A DNA stretch of 64,000 bases from Nematostella vectensis (taxonomy: Eukaryota > Cnidaria > Anthozoa > Actiniaria > Edwardsiidae): NCBI RefSeq assembly GCF_932526225.1, contig NC_064045.1:3201998-3265997 (forward strand). The letters run 5' to 3'. Positions 1-11,000 of this stretch are shown here, one piece after another. A program made the translations under genes and the position numbers. The notes under the pieces were generated by a model. The model made no database searches. It was not told the origin of the DNA and saw only the letters and a program-made list of their open reading frames with translations. How positions within the stretch are numbered: the stretch's first letter is position 1; each line of letters opens with the position of its first letter.

Positions 1-357
1 GTTGTCAGATTTTTTCTTTTTATCTCTGGAAAAGAAACATAATACACTTAATGACAGTTCAAGAGAGAAACACCAGTTTTGTTTCTCAAGAATTTTCCAA
101 AGGCGAAAAATTGTTTAATTATAATCACAACAGAAATAACAATACAAATTTTGACAATTATTTTTTTTAGTAGTTGGAGAATTTGATTTACAGTAAACCA
201 CATAACTTTGGCATGATATAGCCAATGAGAGAGCATGACCATCACCAGCTATATATAACAGAATATACTTTTTTTTTAAGATGATGAATTAGGCAATAAA
301 AGCATGCAATTGCTTAAATTATTCTTTCTTTTTACTACAAATTCATGTAACCCTTAC

Positions 358-1923
358 CCTTTGCTGACGACATAGGTGTTAGTTGAGAGTTTTCTCTTTT
401 TCTTGATGGAACATTTATCCTCTGAAACATCAAACCATAATAAATAAGAAACTGAAACAAGTATCCTTCTCTGCAGGAATAGAAATTAGGGAAAAGTGAA
501 CTAGGTGTAAAAAAATGTTTTGTCTGGCAGGCAAAAACTTAGTTTAAAATTGTGCGATAATAAAAGTGGATAATCTGATTGCAATATTATTGACTATGTT
601 CATAAACATTCAGCATGTAGCTTTATTTTGGGTCTATGAAACAATAGAAGGAAGGACAAGACTTCAAACGATTAATAAAATCATGTTAAAGTTCTTTTGA
701 GGCTACAAAAAATACCTGCATTTAAGAACCTTGAATTTTCAAGTCCAGGGCTAAATAGATTCTTATAAATTGGGGCATATTTTTATAAATCAGGCTGTTT
801 TAGGTTTTTAATTGGTTCTATTTTTCATAAACACCAAACAATAATGTCAAGACATAAAAGCCTCAATCATGTCTTGATTCTCTTCCCAAATTCAGAATTT
901 AAATCAACATTTGAATGATCCTTCAAATAAAAACCTATTCTTCCTAACCAGGGGAACCATTAGGTTTTTATAGACAGGGTGCTTAAAATACTAATTTTAA
1001 GCTATAGGCTCTTATACGTGGGTGTTAACTATAACCCCGTAATGCCTGGTGCATACTAGTGACATAACAACATGGGCGCATGCAATCTTATCTTCGTATG
1101 TTCAAGTGTGAATGGTTCGACACTTTGACATAAGCCAACGTAACGACATGGACATAACTACATAAGAGAAAAAACATGTCCACGACATTATGTTGGGCTA
1201 AACAGAGTGTGCGCGCCCATGTTGTTATGTCACTAGTGTGCACCAGGCATATAAACACAACATAGAAATCTAGGATATGGCTGTTATTTACCCTGTTTAG
1301 AAAAACCTTTTTTGAGTTGGTTTTCTGTAGTTTTCCATTCGACTCTGAAAAGACAGTAGACAGTAGAAGCAAAGAAATATTAGATAAGGATCATCTTGGG
1401 TCATCTTTCCTCTTCAAATTACTGTATAAAAAACGAACTATATGGCTGAAAGCAATGAAGTGTAAATATTGCTGAGCTTTCTTTCTGTCAGTCAGCAAGT
1501 TATTGGGGGATCCCCTTAAAATACTAGGGAGGATTGTTCTTATGAGAAAACTTTGAAATTTTGTTTATTATTGAAATTTGTATTATAATAACTAACTTCA
1601 CTTTTTTGGTTTAAGTACTTTACTCTTCACTGTCTAATAAAGTTAAAATCTCCCCCTTACTCTACCTCCATAAAGTTCCTGTAGTAAACTCTGCTTTACC
1701 TTATTTTCTCGTTATCCCTTATCAAGGCAATGTTCTCTTGCGAAGGCAACAAATAGCCATCTAGGTATAGGTTCAAATGGTCATCAATGTCAAACTTTCT
1801 ACGGATAAGCCATTCTAAGTCCGCAACCAAGTTACATCTCGCGACGTCTATCAAAAACCAGCATTTCCCTGGAAAATCGGGAAAAGTTCGGTCAAATATC
1901 AGACGCACACGACATAACGCCAT
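358..1923 (-). CDS. COIL: Coilin, first three exons (partial, continues off the left edge)
   Basis: Coilin is the scaffold protein of nuclear Cajal bodies, where snRNPs mature. Exon 1 (1923-1700) encodes 74 residues that resemble the coilin N-terminal ubiquitin-like self-association domain: a VRL-F start, the block CWFLIDVARCNLVADL, then a LYLDGYLLP and IRDNEKIR stretch that matches the family order. It ends at a GTAAAG donor in phase 2. Exon 2 (1344-1292) follows a TTTTCAG acceptor and restores the frame. Exon 3 (421-358) carries a basic KKKRK cluster, a plausible nuclear localisation signal, and ends at a GTAAGG donor. Phases 2, 1 and 2 agree across the three exons. The remaining exons, including the C-terminal Tudor-like domain, lie outside the window. 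Exon 1 is recognised from the family. Exons 2 and 3 rest on splice sites, phase and basic composition, so they are less certain. Confidence 0.75.
1042..1250. mobile_element. MITE with 39-bp terminal inverted repeats (coilin intron 2)
   Basis: The left arm at 1042-1080 starts atgcctggtgcatactagtg. It is repeated in reverse complement at about 1211-1250 with one or two mismatches. The 130-bp interior codes for nothing. The element lies in the intron between coilin exons 2 and 3 and ends 42 bp before exon 2. A TA-type target site is possible but the flanks are not decisive. Non-autonomous DNA transposon is an inference from structure. Confidence 0.8.
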
Positions 1924-2123
1924 AGTTTATCGGAATGGAGTTTCAAAAAGTACAGTATTCCCACGTGTGGTGCATTTCCAGTCAAAGTTTCAAATCTTCG
2001 ATCCAAAATGGCCGCGGGGTTATTCGTACGATATATCTGATTGGTCAATGCTCTTGCCTCGTTTCCACTAACCAATGGAATTTTATTTACTAGCGCTAGA
2101 TACCAGTCTCCTAAAGCTAGGAA
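1924..2123. promoter_or_regulatory. Shared (bidirectional) promoter between coilin and formiminotransferase
   Basis: Only 200 bp separate the coilin start codon (minus strand) from the first ATG of the formiminotransferase gene (plus strand), so both promoters must lie in or overlap this segment. It contains a CCAAT box in each orientation (attggt near 2040 and ccaatgg near 2072) and the tract AAAATGGCCGCGG near 2006. No TATA box is evident. Use as a bidirectional promoter is an inference from spacing. Confidence 0.55.
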
Positions 2124-3836
2124 GTGCAGAAAATGCAGGCGAAAATGCAGCGTTTGCGTTTGGTTGCTTGCCTTTTGAACGTTTCCGAAGCAAGATCAAA
2201 GCCCATCGTAGAATCGATTGCTCATTCAGCTATTGGGAATACTAAACCACTCAACGAAACGAGCTTGAAGTGTTCTTCGACAGTGTTAAACATTTTTTCA
2301 GATCTTGACTATAACAGGTCTGTTATAACAATAGCTGCCCCAGTTGATAGTATAGAGGAGAGTGTATTCAGAGCATGCAAAACGGCATATGAGGAAATAG
2401 ATCTGAGCAAGCACCGTGGAGGTCATCCAAGACTAGGAGCGGTCGACTTGGTACCACTACACCCTATAACACCTAGTGTCACTCTAGAAGAATGCGGCAA
2501 AATTGCTATAAACATTGGTAGGAGGATCACAGATACAATTAAAGGTTCTTCTGTATTTTTCTTTGGGCATGCAGATTTACCACTTAAGAGAGGGCTTGTC
2601 ACAAGACGCAAAGCTGTAAGGTGGTATGAAGGCAAGGGAGACATGACATTTGACGGCATTGGTTGGGACATAGGCCCCGCCCCCACTCCACGCTATGGAT
2701 GTACAGGTGTGGGTGCCATACCTTATGTCACTAACTGTAATGTTACAATAGATACTAAAGATTTATCACTTGGCAAGAAGATTGCAGCTTCCATAAGAGC
2801 AACAAGCTCAGAAGGGTTACCGGGTGTGCAGTCCATGGCGTTTGCTCACGAAGGAATGGTGGAGATTGCTTGTAATGTTGAGGCACTGGAGGTAGGATTT
2901 GGTTGAGGGTTCTTTTTGACTCAGGTTTCCATACTAACACTACCCGAGGTAACCTGAAACTCTGTCAGTTAATGTAATGGTAGTCTTCTCTGCAGCTGCT
3001 AGTGTGGAAGTCACTCAAAGCTTCCCGCCCATGTGACTCTGACACAAGAGGAGACTAACCCATTAGTAACATATGTGGCAGAGCATGGCTTTATAGCACC
3101 TGTGCCTCTTACCAATGGGATTCTGGTTTGATTTTTGGTTCTGACTCAAGTGAATTGAGTAAGTTGGTTCTCACCTTTGCTTGGAGGGTTTTTTCTCCTG
3201 TTTTCCTCCCTCCACAAAAACCAACTACTGTATTTCAATTTTAAGTTGTTTTCTGTGGTAAGGCATAAGTTGTATGGCGGCTGCCTGAGAACCTCCTATG
3301 CCAATAAAGATTTTACATAGTTTTGTTACACACTTTTTTATATTTTTTATTAAACTTTCTTAAAACAAGCATGCAAGTGCCACTTTGTAACACTCGGCAT
3401 AACTTGATCAGGGTTTATAAGTGAACACAATCTATCAGTAGCTATGTATTAAAATAGCTCTTTGCACGAACAAAGCATATTTTGACTGTTTCTTCTGTCC
3501 TTAGGCAAACCAGAGTTTTATAGGATTCTATAAATTGCATAATTGTTTCAATTGCTTTGTTCTCAGCTTTGTCGATCATCATGCTTACCCAAATTAACAT
3601 ATTATTCATCATCTTACTATTATTCATAGGAGCTTACTGATGAAGGGACATTTAATTACACAAGTGCCAATAACATTGAGGAAAGAATCAAAGAGATGGC
3701 TTCCACAGCAGGAGTCGAGCTTTATGGTACCAAAGTAGTGGGGTATACTCCCGAAGAGGCGTACCACAGAGCCAAAAATGCTCTAGAGCAGGGCAACAGT
3801 ACAGCCTGGGAGACCTCTAAAGAGTATCGCATGTAA
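2124..3836 (+). CDS. Glutamate formiminotransferase-like protein (FTCD N-terminal family), two exons
   Basis: Exon 1 is 2124-2891 (256 codons, GTAGGA donor). Exon 2 is 3630-3836 (68 codons plus stop, ATAG acceptor). Both junctions are phase 0, giving 324 residues. This equals the two-subdomain formiminotransferase domain of FTCD without the cyclodeaminase half. The enzyme family moves the formimino group from formiminoglutamate to tetrahydrofolate in histidine breakdown. Seen here: LVACLLNVSEARS near residue 13 (the family's first strand), the active-site-type block GGHPRLGAVDLVPLHP at 99-114 with His101, and a glycine-rich segment around 185-200. Three in-frame Met codons lie in the first eight residues, and the third starts closest to the usual domain border. 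The stand-alone length suggests an FTCDNL1-like or plant-like formiminotransferase rather than bifunctional FTCD. Catalytic activity is inferred. Confidence 0.85.
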
Positions 3837-4188
3837 ATCCAGATTGAATTCGTATAAGAAATGCTATCTGTTCAGGATCAAATAGGACTATTACCAAAGG
3901 ACTGCAAATGGAGTCATTTTCAACCTGTACAACAAATCTACATGGGCCGATCAAGGGGTAGGGGGTGGGGTGGCGGCAAGATGGTCCAAGCTCCCTTTTT
4001 GAGTTTTGGCATAAAAATACAAAGAAAATAACAATAAGCAATGCGGCCTCACACTTTTTAAATCCTTGCTCTACACCTGGAGCTCCTGGAACTGCATGTA
4101 ATAGTCAAAGTGCAGTTGTCCATCCAACAAAAGAGGTAATAAAGACATTTAAGTGTACAAGAATAGACTAAAGCATATTTCACAGCTT

Positions 4189-4194
4189 AATAAA
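4189..4194 (+). terminator. Candidate poly(A) signal of the formiminotransferase gene
   Basis: AATAAA lies about 350 bp after the stop codon, in plus orientation, directly before a perfect hairpin. A second AATAAA-like site (ccaataaag, near 3303) lies inside the intron and could give a truncated transcript. Confidence 0.45.
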
Positions 4195-4199
4195 AAAAA

Positions 4200-4227
4200 A
4201 AGTGGTATAGATATTTCTATACCACTT
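4200..4227. repeat. Perfect 12-bp inverted repeat (hairpin) between convergent genes
   Basis: The arms aagtggtataga (4200-4211) and tctataccactt (4216-4227) are perfect complements around a 4-nt tatt loop. A second short palindrome, ttgac-aaa-gtcaa, follows at 4231-4243. The pair lies between the 3' ends of the convergent formiminotransferase and EME1 genes. Confidence 0.9.
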
Positions 4228-4243
4228 ATATTGACAAAGTCAA

Positions 4244-5053
4244 TAAAAAATAGTTACCCATAGCTGTCATCTCTCCCTTTATGCAGAAGTCTTATTTCAC
4301 CCATTCAGTGTTTTTCTCACTGGATGTTTCTTATTTCTGTCTGCTGGGGGTGGTCAGCTATTGTTACCATATGAGACGAAAATGTTCCATATGCAAATAC
4401 ATACACTATAAATCAAATCTAATAAAAAATGATACACTTTATTTATTTATGCTTATAAGCATTATACTTTTTGAGAAAGGTAGGTGTACGAATTTAAAAG
4501 TATACCTATACTGTACAATTAATATATGGATAGCTTTCCAAAGTAGAATTTCAAATAAATTTTGTAGAAAATCTACATTGCCTAATCTAGTTTTTTCTCC
4601 ATCTACATTTTTTATCCCAAATCATGTGTACAAAGATTATAGATAGTTTTTCAAAATCAAGAGGCAGTTAAGAGAAAATAGAACAAAGTCCTAAAAGCAC
4701 CTCTGCCATTTTGCTTGGGACTCCTGTGGTTAAACATGAGGCAAGAGAGGGAGAACCAATTTCCAATTTCTCATATCATCAACAACAGGAAACCCAAAAC
4801 ACCACAGGGAGCCAGGAAAGGAAACCCCGCCAAGGACTAGGCTACATTGACAGGAGCAAAAAAATGGCAAAGTCTAAATTGTAAGGCTGTATTAGCTTAT
4901 ATTTGTTTGAATTTTGTGTGAAAGTTGTGTTTTTCTTAGAGTGGTCAAATGAAACAATGGATATTGTGCTGAATATAACTTTCAAGTCTTTTTATTTAGG
5001 GAGCCAAGCCTCCATCGATGTACTTATCGCCTATCTAGTATTAATCTTTTATT
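4244..5053. other. Convergent intergenic spacer
   Basis: No coding exon or RNA gene is seen here. The segment is AT-rich. On the minus strand it holds the presumed EME1 3' untranslated end, with a tttatt (AATAAA on the minus strand) at 4991-4996, 58 bp past the EME1 stop codon. Confidence 0.6.
4991..4996 (-). terminator. Candidate poly(A) signal of EME1
   Basis: The minus strand reads AATAAA 58 bp downstream of the EME1 stop codon. This is a conventional distance, but no transcript end is known. Confidence 0.4.
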
Positions 5054-8000
5054 TTACTTAAGAACTTCCTTGCCATTTGATGATGTGAACAATAGATGAA
5101 TGCGGCGAGACAGTTCAGGTCCAATACGCCTAGAGGTGGCAAGGGCTCCAGCCCCTCGACGCACCTGATAAAACGATAAAAATAACATGAGTATAAAACA
5201 CTTGGAGAATACAATAGGCTTAAAACAAACATGTAAAAACAAATGCAAAATACGCAAAAGTTTTGGACATTTGTTGCAGTTCTTCGGTGATCGAAAGGAC
5301 ACATTTCATAGAATTATAAGTGCAAAAACCCAGCCCATGAACTTTTTAACGTCCTTGAAATAACATAATGTATGTTTGCATATGTGCTTGTATTGTTATT
5401 CGAGTAAAGGTATTATTTTTTCAATGATCTGTTTTGTGGAGCGCGCAATAATTTCGTGTTTAGAAGTTTGTGATTGCTAGCCTCGTTCCCAGATTTTAAT
5501 GACGTCATCTTTTGATTTCCCGCCTTTCTCAGCCAAGAGCGTCCGCCATTTTGAATCCCGAATAAGTAGAGCTGACTAAGAGTAGCGTGGGCTTGAGATC
5601 GCATACTTACTGGGATGTCTTGCAGAAGTCGAGAAGCTTCTGTGTCACTGCTGCACCTTTTATAAGCCTAAGTAACAAAGATGATACAGACTCAAATCTC
5701 TCATAAACGAACAATTCTCTTCCTACAAGAATGTAGCACGCGCCTTTTGAAGTTTGCACCAAACAAAGCGCGCGGTACATGACGGTAGTTAAGGTAGGTT
5801 TCCATGTTGAGTGCGCACATGTCAGCACTGAATGAATCCAATCACGGGTAACAGCAAATGTTAAATAACTACTAAAAGGTGAGGTACAGGTAAACTCACT
5901 ACTCAAAGGTAAGGTAAAGGTTAAACACTACTCAAATGTAAGGTAAAGGAAAAACCACTTCCAAAGATAAGGTTAATGTAAAATCACTACTCAAAGGTAA
6001 GGTAGAGGTAAAATCACTACTCAAAGGTAAGGTAAAGGTAAACTCACTACTCAAAGGTAAGGTAAAGGTAAAACACTACTCAAATGTAAGGTAAAAGAAA
6101 AACCACTTCCATAGGTAATGTAAAGGGAAAATCACTACTCAAAGGTAAGGTAAAAGTAAAATCACTACTCAAAGGTAAGGTAAAGGTAAAATCACTACTC
6201 AAAGGTAAGGTAGAGGTAAAACCACTACTCAAAGGTAAGGTAAAGGTAAAATCACTACTCAAAGGTAAGGTAAAGGTAAAGTCACAACTCAAAGGTAAGG
6301 TACTCTCTTACCCTCAGTAGCATTTGGGGTGATGGATAGACTGATACAATGGCGGCAGCCATCTGAGCTGACACGTTTGTAAACTGCTGGATCTGCTGTT
6401 GCCAAGCCTTTAGCAGTCCCTCGCCATCTTTCGTCACCTGTGGAACCAGCCAAGAACTCTGCGATTACATATCTTATTATAGGGACATAAAGTGACACAC
6501 CTTTGTTGTTGTTTTCATTAAATATTAAAATAATAATTTTATAATAACCGAATTCAAACGAAAATATCGCATTGGCTTCCCCGTTGGAAATAGATGCTTG
6601 TCACACTAAGTACCTTGCTAAGAAGACAAGATGGCGGCTGACAGAGGCTGTTTAACGCCCATACTAGCTAACGTTGATCATAGTAACAGAATTGACTGAG
6701 GGGAGGTGCGTAGTCATAATTACTGTATTGTATACAATACCCTTGACTTGTGAAGCGCCAACATCAAAACGCTGATATTAGCTTACGCTGATTATAGGAA
6801 CGTTAAATAAATCGTGTGCTAACCTTGACAGATGCTTTGTTCCATGAATCCACACAGAAGCTGAATGCCTCAGGCTGAGATTTTCTAGAGAAAAAAGAAC
6901 AGGATTTTAGAAGAAGCAATCAACATTACTTTTTCTGAAAACAAAATCTGTAAGAACGGAAGCTTCAGTTCCAATATGCATTCAACTCCATTTAAAAGAA
7001 ACACAAAAGAAAAGCTCCCAGGTTAAATTGCGCTCTAGCGGGCCACAACAGCCAACAGTGCAACATTTTTGCGAAGTAGTTTGCCACAATTCCCATCGCC
7101 TTAGAGACAGATCTGGCTTTTGGCTTAAAGGGGGGTTGACCAAACGACAGTGGGGGTGAGTAGTATAGGAAGGACCGAATTGACCCTTTTTTAGGCGGAA
7201 TACAAACGCTGAGGCGGAATAAATCATCTCCGGTGACGTCATAGCCTTTTCTTCCTAAAACAATTGGACTTATTCGGTCCTTCTTATACTACTGGGGTCT
7301 GCTTTCTGTCTCCAGCAGACACAAATTCCTATCCCCGAAGGCAGCGCCATCGATAAATTAAATACCAGGTAGGGTGTTTGCATACACTCAAAAGGAAATT
7401 CTGTCTGCTATTTTTTGTACATAGAACCTTCCTTAGGCAGCCCAAGAGAGTCAAGGGTCTCTCTTCTATTTCCCCCCTCTTAGATCCGCTACTGACTGAG
7501 TCAGTGTGATCAGCCGAGCAAGAGGGGATTTCCTGTGGAAAAAAATGGGGAATTACACAGAAAACCCCAAAATTATTATTATTTTATAGAGATCCCTGTG
7601 GTTCATGAGAGCGGCTACAAAGGCTTACTTGAAAGGTGCCTCGGCCAGGGACTTGGTCATCATTCCAACAAAGTCAGCGAACTCCTGAGCAGTGTCGAGC
7701 ATGCGTACTCCACACCCCACTCTCAGCTCTAATTCCACTAAAACCTCCTCTACATCAACTCTCGTCACCAGGACCCTCTCGGTTGCCCTGCCTCGCTTCC
7801 GTTGTTTTCCTGTCGTCGGGACCTCGGTGCCTCCTCGGACGGCGTTTCGGAATTGACGAGCTTGCATCGTTTTGATATTCCTATATGGGACGTCAAAGAA
7901 AGTCAATTACGCTGCCATTTTATAGGCTCCCACTTAATAGTGAGTCTGTTATAATAACATAAGATACGAATAAATACCTTATACAAGAAAAAGTGATTGA

Positions 8001-11000
8001 ACTAAACTTTATCAAAGTTCGTTGTAAGGCTTTTGCTGTACTTTTCTAACTCGCTTTCCGCCATTTTCTGAGCGCACTTGATCGAAGCTAATTTGACCGC
8101 AAGATCGCAACCGATGGCAAAGTGGTTTCCATTTGATCGCACAAGATCTCACACAATCGCAGGGTGTGTTTCCATATAATGTATACACGGTCGCTTGCTT
8201 GCGACCTTTACTATGTACGAACCTGAAGTACTTTTCCAATCCCATTACTGCAAGTATCAAGGCCTTTTTACTATACAAATTCATAAGTCTTCGGCAAAAC
8301 GACTCTAGCGTACTGCTAGACGTGGAATCACCCATGCGAACCTGAGAGAATATTAAGAAGTTTTGGTAAGGATGGCGGCAACAAGGACAATGATGGCAAA
8401 ACAAACAAACGAAAAAACAAATAAACAAACAAAGTTAAGCTATTGTTAAATGACACACCCGTAGGTATTTACCTATACTAGTTGTTGTAGTTAAGCTATT
8501 GTTAAATACCACACCCAAAGGTTTTTACCTATACTAGTTGGTGTAGTTAAGCTATTGATAAATACCACACCCAAAGGTTTTTTTTTCATATTATTCCTTG
8601 GAACACAAACATATACCAACCTTCTTGTACGTGTCCACCATGGCGACAAAATCATCAGCAGTGACTTGTGCAAGGACATGACCCTCTTCAACAAACGTTT
8701 TCTCTGATGTTATCTTGTAGTGAAAAACAAAAGAATCTAAAGCACACGATTTAGGGGATTTAAATTCCATTGCACCCCCAAAGGAAAACATACAGAATAT
8801 TCCCATTAGGTTCATGCACATATTAATTACTTTTGCTGCCTTTTTTGACCGGAGAATGAATGTGCTGGGGGCCAAGGGATTACATAAATAATACAATATC
8901 TTAATTTGTCGCTCCATTCAAACACCCTAATCGGTGGCTGCTAAGATAAAATTGTTTCTGTGTGATTAAAGGTCAATCCTCATTACGCCGATGTTTGTTT
9001 ATGTTTCTAGTTTTTTCCAGTGACGGTACGTGTTTTTGTTTTTCCCTGGCAGAACTAATCCAATTAAGCGCAAATCCGCACAGATGTGGTTGAGGTGGTA
9101 TATTTACAGTATTTTGTGGGTAAATTGCTCCCCAGAGGGAAACATATTTGGATTCATGGTCGAGAGACTGTGACTGCGTACCCGGTACGATCGGTTAGTC
9201 GGCTAGTGATTATATTTCATTTCGCAATGACAATAGCTTGATTGACAAAGGTAAAGAGAAATACGTTTTTGTTTCAAAATGGCCAGCTCAGACTACAGGC
9301 CGTCGCATCCTTTGATCTTCAGCCACCGTGGACAAACTTTTGTCTACTGTCTAATCGTGTCTGCACTTGTCTTTGAGCTTCACATGAAAGGTTATGTCAA
9401 CAACCTCCGCTGTACAAACACCTAAAAGTACTAGTGCGGATTGGCCATAAGAAAGCAAAAGCAACAATAGCAAATTACACCCCTCCCCTATTGTCATTGA
9501 ATCATTCCCCCCTTCAGCAAGAAGCTAGACCCGCCGATGTTAAAGTGCTTCATGGGCAGTACCTGGAGCTCTTCACCAACTGGGTGCTGAATCCCCCTCC
9601 TCTATTGTGATTGAGTCAAGCCCCCCCCCTTCCGCAAGAAGCTAGACCCGCCGCTGTTAAAGTGCTTCATGGGCAATACCTGTAGATCTTCATCAACCCG
9701 ATGCTGAAGATGCACTCTATGCCAAGTCACACAGCCAGGGAATAGGCGTGGCTCAATAGAGTAAGCGACGTCTAGGGTGGCAAGCTTGGACAGTATGGGG
9801 TCTTCACTGCAGGGGTCAGTTGCTATTAGACTAGGGTCCAGGCAAACTTTTATAAGCTGTGCATAAAAGGGATGGGCTTTAAAACAAGCACCATATTTAC
9901 ACACTCCAAAATGACCTGCAGTTACAGGGCGAGTCTTATACATGTGTTATACACGTAAGGTTGCTGTAATACTGATATGTACAGCAGTACAAAAATTATA
10001 ATTTGAAGTAGTACATCCTGTAGTTGATTTGTGTTTTATCTCTCATTCGTTTTACTTTCACAGAAAGTATTAAAAAAATTATTGGATTTTATTTGAAGGA
10101 AAACGAGCCTTGAAAATAGTATTTCATCAATAGTAGTGCTCTAAAGCTTTAAGCTATATGATTAGGTACACATACTTTTCGTGATATAGCTCATGGATAG
10201 GCAGAGCCTACAAAAAGGTGAACAGGCTACAAGAGTTACCTTCAGACATTCATCTTTTTTTTGGCTTTTCTGATTCATCATCTCAGCCTAAAAACAAATG
10301 AGCCACTTTACAATTTGGTTACTGTTTTTAAGCAGTTAAACATTTCTTATCGTGGGGACCTACTTTCTCTCGCATAAAATGTTAAAACATGATAGAACCA
10401 TAAACACTGTATTATCCCCTGTTGCTTATTTCCCTGTGTAAATGGTAGAGGGAGCTTATATCTATATTTCTCCAGCTGCACATGTCAGCGTGTCTTCACT
10501 GCGTGCCGTTACAAGCATTGAATGGATTTGGATTTGTTGATGCTAGTTGTTGCATATTGTTGGAGTGAAGTGACTATAATAGTTGTTTTGATCTTTGGCA
10601 TGCTTTGTTATTTTGATGAAGAGTTGGTTTAGTGAAATATTTTTAATAGGAAGACAAAAAACAAATTTATAGACAACTGAATGCTATCTTTTTTCCTTTA
10701 ATCTGATTTTCACAAGGTGAAATTTCATCTTTGGCTTGTTTCCTGTAATCTACAGATTACACATTTTGCATAAAAATGAACTTTGTACCTTTTTTGATAG
10801 TTTGTCTCTCTCTTTCTCTTGTCGTTTCTTCTCTTGAGCCTGTTGCTTGGCTTGCTTTTCTCTCACCTTGGCTTGTTTCTTATCCTAAGCAAAAAAAGAC
10901 ATAGATGGATCATCAGTATGAAACAGATCAGTGACCTGCGGGGACATTATCAAGAAGAGGTGGAATTAGTCCTGAACAATATATAGATAATATATTCTAT

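Noticed and set aside
8012-8428. A longer single-frame gene across 8012-8428
   Set aside because: Only 8341-8223 fits EME1 by splice sites and similarity. The rest is intron read-through.
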